Source: Cloacimonetes bacterium SCGC AAA252-N17 (GTDB lineage Bacteria; Cloacimonadota; Cloacimonadia; JGIOTU-2). From it: 64,000 bases of DNA. A program made the position numbers and the translations under genes. Location: the NCBI GenBank assembly GCA_000404785.1, contig ASNI01000005.1:12351-76350 (forward strand), given 5' to 3'. Shown here one piece after another: positions 9,891 to 19,313 of the stretch (its first letter is position 1; every line of letters begins with the position of its first letter). Below the pieces are notes generated by a model that did no database searches, was not told the origin of the DNA, and was given only the letters and a program-made list of their open reading frames with translations.

Positions 9891-10699
9891 TGATGGAAAC
9901 TTGGCGTTTTATTAATTCCGGTAAACTCAAGCCCCATGAAAACATGGCTATGGACGAGGCAATTTTATTCGGAATTATCAATAAAAATAACCCTCCTGCA
10001 ATTCGTGTATATGATTGGGACCCGCCGACAGTTTCTTTTGGGTATCATCAAAAGATAAAAGAGCATATTCTGCTGGACAAGGTAAAAGAGTATGGTTTTG
10101 GACTTGTACGCAGACCGACCGGTGGCAGAGCCGTGCTCCATTATGATGAGGTTACCTATGCAGTTATCTCGCGCATTGATGGAATCCTTGCCGGCTCAGT
10201 TCTGGAATCCTATCAAAAAATAGGGAAAGTCCTTCTTGCAACACTTCACGAAATCGGTATTGATGCAACAATGCAGGACAGTATGCCCCCTGAAAAGGAG
10301 CAGAAAAACTGGGTCAACCCTTGTTTTACAAGCGCATCAAAATATGAGATAAATTATCGGGGTAGTAAAATAATTGGCAGCGCTCAAATCCGTAAAGGAA
10401 ATGCCTTTCTTCAGCATGGTTCAATATTATTTAATCATAATCAGGAACTGATGGCAGAACTGATGCCTACTAAAAGTAATAAAGAAAAAGAAACAATAAA
10501 AAAATTATTATCACGGAAAACTGTTGCTATTAATGATCTTATTGCGAATTCGCTTACGTTTAATGAGTTTGTAAATATCTTAAAGAGTAATTTCCAAAAG
10601 CATTTTGGAATTTCCTTCTCGACAAACGGGGATTTGACCCCCTACGAGAAGCATTTGTACGAAGGTTTCAGAAATAAGTATTATTTTGATGAAATGTAA
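9890..10699 (+). CDS. Octanoyltransferase of the LipM / lipoate-ligase A fold
   Basis: The product is 269 residues in the BPL/LplA/LipB superfamily. It has RRPTGGRAVLHYDEVTYAV at about residues 74-92, and SASKYEINYRGSKIIGSAQ with the invariant Lys and LQHGSIL. A Cys at residue 145 in NPCFTSAS aligns with the catalytic cysteine of LipM (B. subtilis Cys150). This favours octanoyl transfer from acyl carrier protein to lipoyl domains over ATP-dependent lipoate ligation. Either of two tandem ATGs (9890, 9893) could start it. It overlaps purM by one base and is the last gene before a putative new promoter. Confidence 0.82.
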   Translation: MMETWRFINSGKLKPHENMAMDEAILFGIINKNNPPAIRVYDWDPPTVSFGYHQKIKEHILLDKVKEYGFGLVRRPTGGRAVLHYDEVTYAVISRIDGILAGSVLESYQKIGKVLLATLHEIGIDATMQDSMPPEKEQKNWVNPCFTSASKYEINYRGSKIIGSAQIRKGNAFLQHGSILFNHNQELMAELMPTKSNKEKETIKKLLSRKTVAINDLIANSLTFNEFVNILKSNFQKHFGISFSTNGDLTPYEKHLYEGFRNKYYFDEM

Positions 10700-10722
10700 A
10701 ATTTTATTGATTTATAAAAAAG

Positions 10723-10800
10723 TTGACATATGTTTTGACCCACATGAAATTAGCCACGTGTCTTAGTACCTAAGACCAATTTCTTATGAAGGGAGATGCT
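10723..10800 (+). promoter_or_regulatory. Putative promoter and leader of the TonB receptor operon
   Basis: TTGACA at 10723-10728 is followed, after 16 bp, by TGAAAT (4 of 6 matches to a sigma70 -10). The leader then holds CTTAG-tac-CTAAG (about 10762-10774), a short inverted repeat that might be an operator or leader hairpin. AAGGGAG at 10789-10795 is the Shine-Dalgarno for the receptor ATG at 10801. Promoter consensus in this lineage is not known to me, so this is tentative. Confidence 0.4.
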
Positions 10801-13800
10801 ATGAAAAGGTACGTATTTGCTTTTACATTCGTTGTGCTTTTTCTCATAGTAGCCGTGCTCCGTGCAGGTACGACAGGTAAACTTGCAGGCCGTGTTACTG
10901 ATGTAGATTCAGGAGAGCCCGTTATTGGTGCAAATGTGATCATTATTGAGAAACAGATGGGTGCGTCCACAGACGACAGAGGTCGTTTTATGGTAATAAA
11001 TATTCCTCCCGGCATCTATCAGATCAAAGCATTTAGAATGGGATATCAGGCAGTCACTGTTACGGATGTCAGGATCAATCTTGATTTGACAACTACACTG
11101 AACTTTGAACTCAAAAGTACTGATACTCAAATCGAAGGTATCACCGTGAGAGCACAGCAGAAACTTGTTGAAAAGGACATCACAGGTTCAGAGAAGATCA
11201 TTACCGCTGAAGACATTGAACAAATGCCAGTGCAGTCCATTCAGGAAATCGTTGCTGTTACTGCAGGTGCCGTCGGTTCCGGAGAAAATCTCCACATCAG
11301 AGGAGGTCGTTCAGGTGAGGTTGTGTATACTGTTGACGGTATGTCCGTTTCAAATCCTGTCGATCATGGGTTTGGAATGCAGCTCGATATGGACGCTGTA
11401 GGAGACATGTCGGTTCAGACAGGTGGCTTTACCGCAGAATTCGGTAATGCACAATCGGCTATTATTAATCTTATTACCAAGTCCGGTGGTCCTGATTATT
11501 CAGGTAAATTTGAAGTAAGTTCAGACCACATCTTTGATGAAGGAAATAATGAAGACAATGTCAAATTCTCTTTGGGCGGACCCATTATTCCTGCCGGTTC
11601 ACAGCATCAAAGAGATAGATTTACTTTCTATTTAAATGCTACCGGTTCATGGACGGATGGTCGATACAAAGATTATTATGCACTCGAGGAAGATAATCCT
11701 TTATACGAACCATTGGGACAATTATCTCATTTTAGCTTTGGAGACTCCTTGTACTACTTCAATCAAATCAATTCTCTTACAGAAAAAAGAGACAAAGTAT
11801 GGTTGTTTGATGTTGGTGATAGGTATGTGAACAACTATCAAGTAAACTTTAAAACAAAATTCCAGGTCAGCCCTACTGTTAAATTAACTGCTGCAGTTCG
11901 AGGTGACAGAGAAACCAATCTCCCCTTTGGATACTTAAATAGATTGTCACTTCAATATATGGATCACTGGACTACCGAGCATAATCAATTGGCATTCACG
12001 TGGGATCATACACTCTCACCAAAAATGTTCTACACAATCCGTGCAAGCAGATTTGCCACAGATATTGACCTTAATTCCGGTGTGGACAGAGATTGGTATT
12101 TTGAAGCACAAAATACTGATTGGAACAGTCCTACATGGATTGAGGATCCAATCCAAAATAATTTTGGTGTTCACATTCCCGGGGCACAAGTAAATGAAAT
12201 TGTCAAATATCGTGATCAGTTCAATGATGAGCAAAATATTCCATTTTTTTCCAATCCGGGATCTCATGCTGGTAATTTCTGGAAAGACCAGACTATTACT
12301 TATACACTTCGAAGTGATTTCACCTATCAGATCAATGAAATTCACCAGGTAAAAACCGGTCTTGAAATTAAATTTAATGAGATTTATAAGGATCGTTTAA
12401 CAAATCCCTGGGAAATTGACGATGCGAAACGATTACCGAATTATCTTAGAGGTAAGGACGTTGATACAACCGGCATGGGAATACCTGTCGATTCTCTGGC
12501 GTTCTATGGTTATCTTGGTTGGGGTGGCAAAATATATACCGAAGAAGATTTCCAGGATGGCGTTCATTTTGCAGGTGGCACAATTGATGGCTATAAAGCA
12601 TATCCATGGCAGGGTGCCTATTATCTGCAGGATAAAATGGAATGGGAAGGAATGATCGTTAATTTCGGTATGCGTTTTGACTTCTGGTATCTTGGAGAGA
12701 AATATCAGGTGACAAGTGATACCACTGGTGAATATGTCGATGCACAGTGGGATAAAGTTACTTTTATCGTTGATGATGGTAGCGGCGGATTTATGACCAA
12801 AACTGAAAAAGTGAATAAATTCCAGATAATGGTCAGTCCTCGTTTAGGTGTTTCTCATCCTATCACAGAAAAAGATGTGTTACACTTTGCCTATAACTAC
12901 CAGAGCCAGCTTCCTCCAATGCAGTATGTGTTCACAAGCGCAACTCCTGAAGCCGGACAGGTTGGCACGAACGTTGGTAATCCAAACCTTAAACCCGAAA
13001 CAACCATTACGTATGAGGTTGGTGTCGAGCATCAGATGGGTGAAGATTATCTTCTCGACGTAACACTTTTCTACAAGAATATTTATAACCTTGTAAGTGT
13101 CCTAGATAATGATTATGCATTACTGCCAGGTGACAGCGCAGAGGTAGGGAGACAATACTGGCTATATATTTCTGAAGATTACGGGAGCGCTCGTGGTGTA
13201 GAATTAACCCTTCGCAAACGCTTTAGTAATTTCTGGGGTTTTAATGTTGGTTACACCTATTCATGGGCAAATGGACGTAATTCCGGAGCACATGAAGCTC
13301 GCGATAACCTTCGCGAATTCCCTCTTACATGGGATATTCGTCATAATGCTTCTGTGAGTTTAGATTTCAGGATTCCTGAAGATGAAGAATTTTATCTCCT
13401 TGGTTTAAAGATGCCTGACAAATTCTATACAAGCTTGCTTTGGAGAATTCAATCCGGCGCTCCATACACACCTGTTACACCTGATCCTGACAGTAATGTC
13501 CAGTTAGAAACGAACTCAGTCAGACTTCCCTGGACAAATTCTGCAGACATGAGGGTCAGCAAGTCATTCAACCTCTTTGGAGATACACAATTCAGTATCT
13601 TCGTTAATATATCAAATTTATTTAATACATTAAATATCAATTATGTTGATAGTAAAACTGGTGAGACACAGGATAAAGGAACCCTGACCTATTGGGATAC
13701 CTATGATTTGAACCACGACGGCAAAATTGTAGGACCACCGGAGGGTAATGAAGATCCCACTGGCGCTGCAATTTATCTTGCCGGTCTGTCCAATCCCAAC

Positions 13801-13851
13801 ATTTATTCCGCAGGTCGTAGAATTTCCTTAGGTGTTAAATTTGAATGGTAA
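10801..13851 (+). CDS. TonB-dependent outer-membrane receptor with carboxypeptidase-regulatory-like N-terminal domain
   Basis: The product is 1016 residues. A signal peptide (about residues 1-22) is followed by a CarboxypepD-reg-like beta-sandwich (TGKLAGRVTDVDSGEPVIGA), a plug (VQSIQEIVAVTAGAV, then LHIRGGRSGEVVYTVDGM), and a long barrel ending in SAGRRISLGVKFEW with a terminal aromatic residue. Such receptors import ligands using TonB energy, as in the SusC-like and Cloacimonadota-type families; the ligand is unknown. ATG 10801 is chosen over 10786 because the Shine-Dalgarno lies between them. It heads a cluster with exbB, two exbD genes and tonB, so receptor and energy source are likely co-expressed. 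Confidence 0.92.
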   Translation: MKRYVFAFTFVVLFLIVAVLRAGTTGKLAGRVTDVDSGEPVIGANVIIIEKQMGASTDDRGRFMVINIPPGIYQIKAFRMGYQAVTVTDVRINLDLTTTLNFELKSTDTQIEGITVRAQQKLVEKDITGSEKIITAEDIEQMPVQSIQEIVAVTAGAVGSGENLHIRGGRSGEVVYTVDGMSVSNPVDHGFGMQLDMDAVGDMSVQTGGFTAEFGNAQSAIINLITKSGGPDYSGKFEVSSDHIFDEGNNEDNVKFSLGGPIIPAGSQHQRDRFTFYLNATGSWTDGRYKDYYALEEDNPLYEPLGQLSHFSFGDSLYYFNQINSLTEKRDKVWLFDVGDRYVNNYQVNFKTKFQVSPTVKLTAAVRGDRETNLPFGYLNRLSLQYMDHWTTEHNQLAFTWDHTLSPKMFYTIRASRFATDIDLNSGVDRDWYFEAQNTDWNSPTWIEDPIQNNFGVHIPGAQVNEIVKYRDQFNDEQNIPFFSNPGSHAGNFWKDQTITYTLRSDFTYQINEIHQVKTGLEIKFNEIYKDRLTNPWEIDDAKRLPNYLRGKDVDTTGMGIPVDSLAFYGYLGWGGKIYTEEDFQDGVHFAGGTIDGYKAYPWQGAYYLQDKMEWEGMIVNFGMRFDFWYLGEKYQVTSDTTGEYVDAQWDKVTFIVDDGSGGFMTKTEKVNKFQIMVSPRLGVSHPITEKDVLHFAYNYQSQLPPMQYVFTSATPEAGQVGTNVGNPNLKPETTITYEVGVEHQMGEDYLLDVTLFYKNIYNLVSVLDNDYALLPGDSAEVGRQYWLYISEDYGSARGVELTLRKRFSNFWGFNVGYTYSWANGRNSGAHEARDNLREFPLTWDIRHNASVSLDFRIPEDEEFYLLGLKMPDKFYTSLLWRIQSGAPYTPVTPDPDSNVQLETNSVRLPWTNSADMRVSKSFNLFGDTQFSIFVNISNLFNTLNINYVDSKTGETQDKGTLTYWDTYDLNHDGKIVGPPEGNEDPTGAAIYLAGLSNPNIYSAGRRISLGVKFEW

Positions 13852-13871
13852 AAATCAAGGAGGATATACAA

Positions 13872-14678
13872 GTGTATACCAATAAGAAATTCAGAATTCT
13901 ATTCCTGTCATTATTAATTGCTGGCATCTTTGTTGGCAACCTGTGCGCACAGGAAGCAGTGACAGCTGAAGACACAACAACTATCGTTGAAGAAGAAGTA
14001 GTTGTAGAAGTTGGAGGAACAACCCAGGCTGGAGGTATTGAAGCCCTCGCTCGCAAAATTGTCGGAAGCGGCTTAGTTGACCTCTTCATCAAGGGTGGCT
14101 GGGTTATGTACCCGATGCTCATTTTGGTTATCTGGGCATTAGCTACTTCAATTTGGAAGATCATTTCCCTTCGTTATGCAAAAATTTCTGTCCACGATTT
14201 CTCGGAAAAGCTTCTCCCTTTAGTAAAAGAAAAAAAATTCGATGAAGCAATAGAATTGTGTGCAAAGACCCGTGGTCCCGTAGCCAGTGTGATCCATGCC
14301 GGATTGCTGAAAGTTGACCAGGGACCAGAGATGGTGGAAAAAGCAGTTGAACATGCTGCAATTCTTGAGATGTCTTTCCTTGAAAAAGGGCTTATTGCTC
14401 TGGCTACAACCATTAACCTTGCACCTATGCTTGGTTTCTTGGGAACAGTTGTTGGTATGATCCAGGCATTTGAAGCTATCGCAGCCGCAGGTGAAGTCGA
14501 ACCTACTATTGTGGCAAGTGGTATCTCAGTTGCTTTGATTACCACCGCTTCAGGTTTGGCTGTTGCTATCCCAATTCAGTTATTCAATAACTTCTTTGTT
14601 TCAATTATTGATGGCTTGATCATAGATATGCAAACAGGTTCAGAAAAATTTATCGAAACCTTAATGGAAGCTAAATAA
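13872..14678 (+). CDS. exbB: ExbB/TolQ/MotA-type proton channel with N-terminal signal sequence
   Basis: The product is 268 residues from a GTG at 13872, chosen because AAGGAGG at 13857-13863 lies 8 nt upstream. An upstream ATG at 13845 would overlap the receptor and place this Shine-Dalgarno inside the gene. An N-terminal signal or anchor ends in GNLCAQE and is followed by an acidic periplasmic stretch. The ExbB core has three membrane helices: VMYPMLILVIWALATSIW, LAPMLGFLGTVVGMIQAF, and VASGISVALITTASGLAVAI. With ExbD it forms the proton channel that drives TonB. The signal-plus-periplasmic extension is an expanded form relative to E. coli ExbB. Confidence 0.92.
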   Translation: MYTNKKFRILFLSLLIAGIFVGNLCAQEAVTAEDTTTIVEEEVVVEVGGTTQAGGIEALARKIVGSGLVDLFIKGGWVMYPMLILVIWALATSIWKIISLRYAKISVHDFSEKLLPLVKEKKFDEAIELCAKTRGPVASVIHAGLLKVDQGPEMVEKAVEHAAILEMSFLEKGLIALATTINLAPMLGFLGTVVGMIQAFEAIAAAGEVEPTIVASGISVALITTASGLAVAIPIQLFNNFFVSIIDGLIIDMQTGSEKFIETLMEAK

Positions 14679-14700
14679 CAATGCGAGGAATTGAGTTAGC

Positions 14701-15114
14701 ATGAATATTGTAAAAGCAAAAAAACCACGTCTCAACCCTAAGATTCCGACATCCTCAATGGCTGATGTGGCCTTTCTTTTGCTTGTCTTTTTCCTTGTTA
14801 CTACAAAATTTGATGTGAAAGAAGGACTTGGCTTGATACTTCCTCCGCACACCGAATCAGGTGGTAAAATAGTAAAGATCAAGCAGGAAAACCTTACAAA
14901 GATCAAGGTGAATAGAAGAGGGGATATTGCTGTTGACGATGTGATTGTCACTCCTGCAGAACTTGAACGTATTGTAAACGAGAAAATTGTTGCGAATCCC
15001 AAAATGGTATTTGTGCTTGAAGCTGACAGAAGAGCTAAATACGAAATGATGGTGCGCGCACTCGATAGATTGCTCGCTGCTGGTGCGCAAACCGTATCAC
15101 TTTCTACCAGATAA
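14701..15114 (+). CDS. exbD: Biopolymer transport protein ExbD/TolR (copy 1)
   Basis: The 137-residue product has a short basic cytoplasmic N-terminus, one membrane helix (MADVAFLLLVFFLVTTKF) with the conserved Asp used in proton conduction, and a periplasmic domain with the ExbD fold ending KYEMMVRALDRLLAAGA. It partners ExbB to convert proton-motive force into TonB movement. It is 22 bp downstream of exbB and 8 bp upstream of a second, divergent copy. Confidence 0.93.
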   Translation: MNIVKAKKPRLNPKIPTSSMADVAFLLLVFFLVTTKFDVKEGLGLILPPHTESGGKIVKIKQENLTKIKVNRRGDIAVDDVIVTPAELERIVNEKIVANPKMVFVLEADRRAKYEMMVRALDRLLAAGAQTVSLSTR

Positions 15115-15122
15115 GAGGACCT

Positions 15123-15530
15123 ATGGCAAAAATAGTAAGAAAAACAAAGATCGCTTCTGAAATACCTAATGCTTCAATGTCCGATATTGCCTTTCTACTG
15201 CTGATATTCTTTATGGTTTCCACCACCTTTGTAAAAGAAAAAGGTCTTAAAGTCAATCTTCCCCGCGCACAAACCGTTCAGAAGATCAACAGACAAAATG
15301 CAGCTACTATTTATGTCAGCCGTTCAGGTCTTATCTCTATTGATGATTTTGCAACACAGGTCGATCAGATCCAACTCGTAATGCAAAGTAAGCTGGCAGA
15401 AAATCCTTCGATTATCACCTGTTTTCGAACTGATAAAGATACTGAGTACGGAATAATGGTAGATGTGATGAACGAGCTTAAAAGGGCAAATGCTTTGAGG
15501 ATCTCCTTTGAAGCACGGAAATTTAGGTAA
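15123..15530 (+). CDS. exbD: Biopolymer transport protein ExbD/TolR (copy 2)
   Basis: The 135-residue product has the same layout as copy 1: a basic N-terminus, the helix MSDIAFLLLIFFMVSTTF with the proton-relay Asp, and a periplasmic domain (KDTEYGIMVDVMNELKRANA). The two copies differ clearly and are not recent duplicates. Paired ExbDs are common in FCB-group operons and may form a heteromeric stator. It ends 31 bp before tonB. Confidence 0.93.
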   Translation: MAKIVRKTKIASEIPNASMSDIAFLLLIFFMVSTTFVKEKGLKVNLPRAQTVQKINRQNAATIYVSRSGLISIDDFATQVDQIQLVMQSKLAENPSIITCFRTDKDTEYGIMVDVMNELKRANALRISFEARKFR

Positions 15531-15561
15531 CGTAACATAAATAAACTAAAGATTTTATATT

Positions 15562-16200
15562 ATGCAAAATAAATCTGCTAATACTCAGTATGATTGGAAA
15601 GACGTAGCGAGTTCTTTTTATGAGAAATCATTATCCCTCGCCCTTCTTTTGCTACTTTTCGCATTTTTGGTGTTCCCAAAGATCGAAGTGAAGCCCTATC
15701 AACATAAAGCAAAAGAGATCCAAACCATTGAGATACCACCTGAAGTGCGACAGAAATTCAAACCTCCGGAAGAAGTAAAACCTATCATTCCATTGACTAT
15801 CGAAGAAAGTGACATGAGTGATGATGAAGATATCGAAGAGATTGAAACTATCGGACCCACTACCATTGATACAAGCTTACCACCCCCTGTTTCCAGAGAA
15901 GGTACTACTCCAAAATTTGTTGTTCACGAAGAAGCACCTATTCCGATGAAAAAAGTAGAACCCGAATATCCTCAGTTTGCCAAAAATGCAGGTATAGAAG
16001 GTACTGTAACTCTTCGAGCAGAGGTTTTTGAGGACGGTAATGTTGGTGCTGTCGAGATTGTTAAAAGTCTGCAATCAGGTCCCGGCGGTCTTGACGAAGC
16101 AGCAATTCTGGCAGTCAAACAATGGAAATTTATCCCTGCAAAAAATCAGGGAAAACCTGTCGCAGTCTGGGTAACTTTTCCAATCAAATTTGAACTATAA
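15562..16200 (+). CDS. tonB: TonB-family energy transducer
   Basis: The product is 212 residues. A cytoplasmic N-terminus is followed by one membrane helix (LSLALLLLLFAFLVFP), a Pro/Glu-rich periplasmic spacer (PPEVRQKFKPPEEVKP), and a C-terminal TonB domain (EPEYPQFAKNAGIEGTVTLR, then AAILAVKQWKFIPAKNQGKP). It spans the periplasm and pulls on receptor plugs. Its place after exbB-exbD-exbD and the receptor gives a complete uptake module. Confidence 0.94.
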   Translation: MQNKSANTQYDWKDVASSFYEKSLSLALLLLLFAFLVFPKIEVKPYQHKAKEIQTIEIPPEVRQKFKPPEEVKPIIPLTIEESDMSDDEDIEEIETIGPTTIDTSLPPPVSREGTTPKFVVHEEAPIPMKKVEPEYPQFAKNAGIEGTVTLRAEVFEDGNVGAVEIVKSLQSGPGGLDEAAILAVKQWKFIPAKNQGKPVAVWVTFPIKFEL

Positions 16201-16248
16201 AATTGTCATATGAAAAATAAAAATTTAATGAAGAAAGTAGGAGGTAAT

Positions 16249-19200
16249 ATGCGCTCAAAAATTGGTTTCCTGCCTGTTTTTCTGGTAGTTCTCCTCATGC
16301 TGATGCTCTCAAGTACTTTTCTTTGGGGTCGATCTGTAAATGGTGGCTCCGGCGCAGATAAAAGACTTGATATCACTTGCTATCACGATGTTGGAAACAT
16401 ATGGTTGCGAGTTAGTAATTATGGTTTCTTTGGATCCGGTGATGACGCATTACCGCAATGGCCCTCCCTGGAATATCCGGGAGGATCCGGTATTGACTAT
16501 CTCTACCAGGGCGCTTTGTGGTTCGGCGCTTGTAAACAACGCAGAAATGACTTTGGTGATAAGCTGTACTGGCAAGACGCTGCACAAGAAACAACAGGAA
16601 CGACCCCTTCGGAATATGGGAGGGTTATTGATACTCTCGTCTCTGTCGGCTTTGACGGTGATGATGATATGTACGAATTTCTACCTGCATATAACCAACT
16701 TGAAGAAAATGCTCTTGGATATATTTATGATCTCTATAACCTGAAGGATGATGTTATCGAATCATCTATTCGCGACCAGAAACCAGGTGAAGATGATGAT
16801 GGTGATGGTAAGATCGATGAAGATCCTGCCGGCTTTGCATTTCCATACAGAAGCACAGTACCTTCACAGTTCAGCACTTTTTTACCTGGTGATAATGAGT
16901 TCAGAGGCGTAGTAGAGAGGATGCAATGTGAGCCGGCTGAAATTCTTTCATACCCTGATATCTGGTTCCCACTCGGTTTCCTGAAGTTGGGATATGAGGA
17001 TCCGGACAGTATATACAACTTTGCTCAGGCGCAGGATGATGACAATGACGGTCTTCGTGATGAGGACGGATATCCGATCTCAGAGCAGGATTTTCTAGGT
17101 TATTATTATGATTACAGTCCCTTCGACACTCCCGGTGAAAGAGTATGGGGTACCCATTGGTCAAGTCAGGATCACAGACCACTTAACGTACGTGTACGCC
17201 AGGTTAGCTTTCAATGGAGCTATGAATATATCAAAAATTTGGTTTATATTGAATTTGATATTACAAATATGAATACTAATCCCGATCCTGAAAAAGAGGA
17301 CACTCTGTTCGACTGTGCTATGGGAATTTATATGGATTGTGACGTAGGTCCTCAATCATGGAGCGCACAACCACGTGCTAGTGAGGATATAAGCAGCTAT
17401 GTTCCAGGTGAAGGATATGAGTTTGCCTACACTTATGACGCCGATAAGGATGGAGGACTCACTACGGGTTACGTTGGTGCACGTGTGTGTACTCCCGATC
17501 CTGATCAGTTAGAGTTTGCATGCTGGACATGGGAAGTTGGTGACGGTCCTAAAGATGGTGTTCTTAATGAAGAAAAAAATGAAAAATACTGGCTTTTAAC
17601 CGATAGAAATCCAAGAACAGGCGATACGTATACCTCCCTTCGTGATGATCCGAACGCTCAAGTTAATGACCCCTTTGACACGCGTTTTTTATTTGCATTC
17701 TACGGGGGTGGTAATGGATTTTATGAACCTGCGGATTCAACCAATTGGAACCTTAAACCCGGCGAAACAATGAAAATTGTTATTGCCGTATTCCCCGGTG
17801 ATGATGTTGAAGAACTCAAAAGAACTGCGGTTTGGTCTAAAACGCTTTATGGAGAAGCCCAAACTCTTACAACAGTGGTGCTCCCCGATACCTTTAAACA
17901 CTATGAAGCACCGGGCCCACCAGATATTCCCAATATGACTCTCGACCAATCTCAAAATGGTGATACTATATTCGTGTACTGGGATAACAGATCCGAATTC
18001 ACTGTTGATATAATGACCCTCACACGGGAATTTGTCGGCTGGCAGAACACAAACTCCGATTTGGACAGCTATATTGATAAATATGATGAGCAGTTAGATC
18101 ATTATGGATATTTCCCTGATGATTTTGTTCCTAAATATGATTCCCAAGGTCAGCTTATTCAAAACATAAATGCAAAAGTTAACCCGTGGACAGGTTTCAG
18201 ATTACGTCATGATTTCCAGGGCTACTCACTCTGGAAAGCTTCCAATTCCGGTGAACAGGATGCCTATATGAGAATGGACCGCTGGGATAAAATCGATACA
18301 CCTCAAGATATGAGAGACTATGATGTCTGTATGAATTTACCCGATACAACTATGCATGTATATTATGGCGGTCAACTCGGCATTAATAATGGAATTCCCA
18401 TGGAATATATTGTAAGCTCGGACTCAACAGAAAACATTATCTATACTGCGGACAGCACTGTGTATTGGACTGACTACTATTATCTTGATTCACTCTATTC
18501 TTTTGTAGATATTGCTGTTGGCAATAAAGTTTATGGAATTCCGCTTTATAATGTCCTGGATAGCGCTGATGTTGATCCTATTTATGCTCCTCCTCCCCCA
18601 CTTACAGAAAATGAAAAGCAGGAAAACGCGCTTCTTTTCAAAAATCCTGTAATAAATGATGAACTCTATCTCGATCTCTATGATGATAAATTGATCCCAT
18701 TACCAGGGCATCTTGGTCAGGCACATCCTGAAGGATTGCTCGAGTTGAAAAAGAACAGACTTTCACGCAGATATTACATTAGTGAAATACTCTATCCCGA
18801 AAAGGGTGTAGAAAACTATATTGCAGTCACCTCCTTTGACAGAGGAATTCCTTCACATAACCTTCAAGCTCTTGAATCAGGTAAAGATGGAAATCGAATA
18901 ACGATCTTTGCCGGTCCATCTGCCGCTTCTAATCTCGAAAATATCTATGTCGTACCTAATCCATATCTCGGACAAAGCAAGTTCGATGGACGTCGCGACA
19001 AAGATCAAACAGGTGATAGAAGCAAACGTATCTGGTTTGTGAATCTTCCTGAAAAATGCACTATCAAGATATATACACTTGCGGGTGACCTTGTCGATGA
19101 AATTGAACACAGCGGAACTTCCACAGTAGATGTGATAAATCCGAGTAAAGCAACTCATACCGGTATTGCACAAAGTGGAACAGAACCCTGGGATCTCCTT

Positions 19201-19302
19201 TCAAAACATGATCAGATCATTGCAAGCGGTGTGTACCTATATTCTGTAGAAGATCATGCGACTGGTAATGTTAAAGTCGATAAACTTGTTTTAATTAAAT
19301 AA
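16249..19302 (+). CDS. Large exported surface protein with calcium-type loops and C-terminal FlgD-like/sorting domain
   Basis: The product is 1017 residues from the ATG at 16249, which follows AGGAGG at 16239-16244; an upstream ATG at 16210 is less well placed. A signal peptide ends near WGRS. Two Asp-rich loops (GEDDDGDGKIDEDP and AQDDDNDGLRDEDG) resemble thrombospondin type 3/dockerin Ca-binding repeats. The C-terminus (NIYVVPNPYLGQ, then TIKIYTLAGDLVDEI and SGVYLYSVED) is a FlgD-Ig/T9SS-type module. I cannot name a function. Co-transcription with TonB genes and a PorV-like protein suggests a surface-exposed partner in binding or digestion of an extracellular substrate. Confidence 0.8.
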   Translation: MRSKIGFLPVFLVVLLMLMLSSTFLWGRSVNGGSGADKRLDITCYHDVGNIWLRVSNYGFFGSGDDALPQWPSLEYPGGSGIDYLYQGALWFGACKQRRNDFGDKLYWQDAAQETTGTTPSEYGRVIDTLVSVGFDGDDDMYEFLPAYNQLEENALGYIYDLYNLKDDVIESSIRDQKPGEDDDGDGKIDEDPAGFAFPYRSTVPSQFSTFLPGDNEFRGVVERMQCEPAEILSYPDIWFPLGFLKLGYEDPDSIYNFAQAQDDDNDGLRDEDGYPISEQDFLGYYYDYSPFDTPGERVWGTHWSSQDHRPLNVRVRQVSFQWSYEYIKNLVYIEFDITNMNTNPDPEKEDTLFDCAMGIYMDCDVGPQSWSAQPRASEDISSYVPGEGYEFAYTYDADKDGGLTTGYVGARVCTPDPDQLEFACWTWEVGDGPKDGVLNEEKNEKYWLLTDRNPRTGDTYTSLRDDPNAQVNDPFDTRFLFAFYGGGNGFYEPADSTNWNLKPGETMKIVIAVFPGDDVEELKRTAVWSKTLYGEAQTLTTVVLPDTFKHYEAPGPPDIPNMTLDQSQNGDTIFVYWDNRSEFTVDIMTLTREFVGWQNTNSDLDSYIDKYDEQLDHYGYFPDDFVPKYDSQGQLIQNINAKVNPWTGFRLRHDFQGYSLWKASNSGEQDAYMRMDRWDKIDTPQDMRDYDVCMNLPDTTMHVYYGGQLGINNGIPMEYIVSSDSTENIIYTADSTVYWTDYYYLDSLYSFVDIAVGNKVYGIPLYNVLDSADVDPIYAPPPPLTENEKQENALLFKNPVINDELYLDLYDDKLIPLPGHLGQAHPEGLLELKKNRLSRRYYISEILYPEKGVENYIAVTSFDRGIPSHNLQALESGKDGNRITIFAGPSAASNLENIYVVPNPYLGQSKFDGRRDKDQTGDRSKRIWFVNLPEKCTIKIYTLAGDLVDEIEHSGTSTVDVINPSKATHTGIAQSGTEPWDLLSKHDQIIASGVYLYSVEDHATGNVKVDKLVLIK

Positions 19303-19313
19303 AGGTGGTTAAC

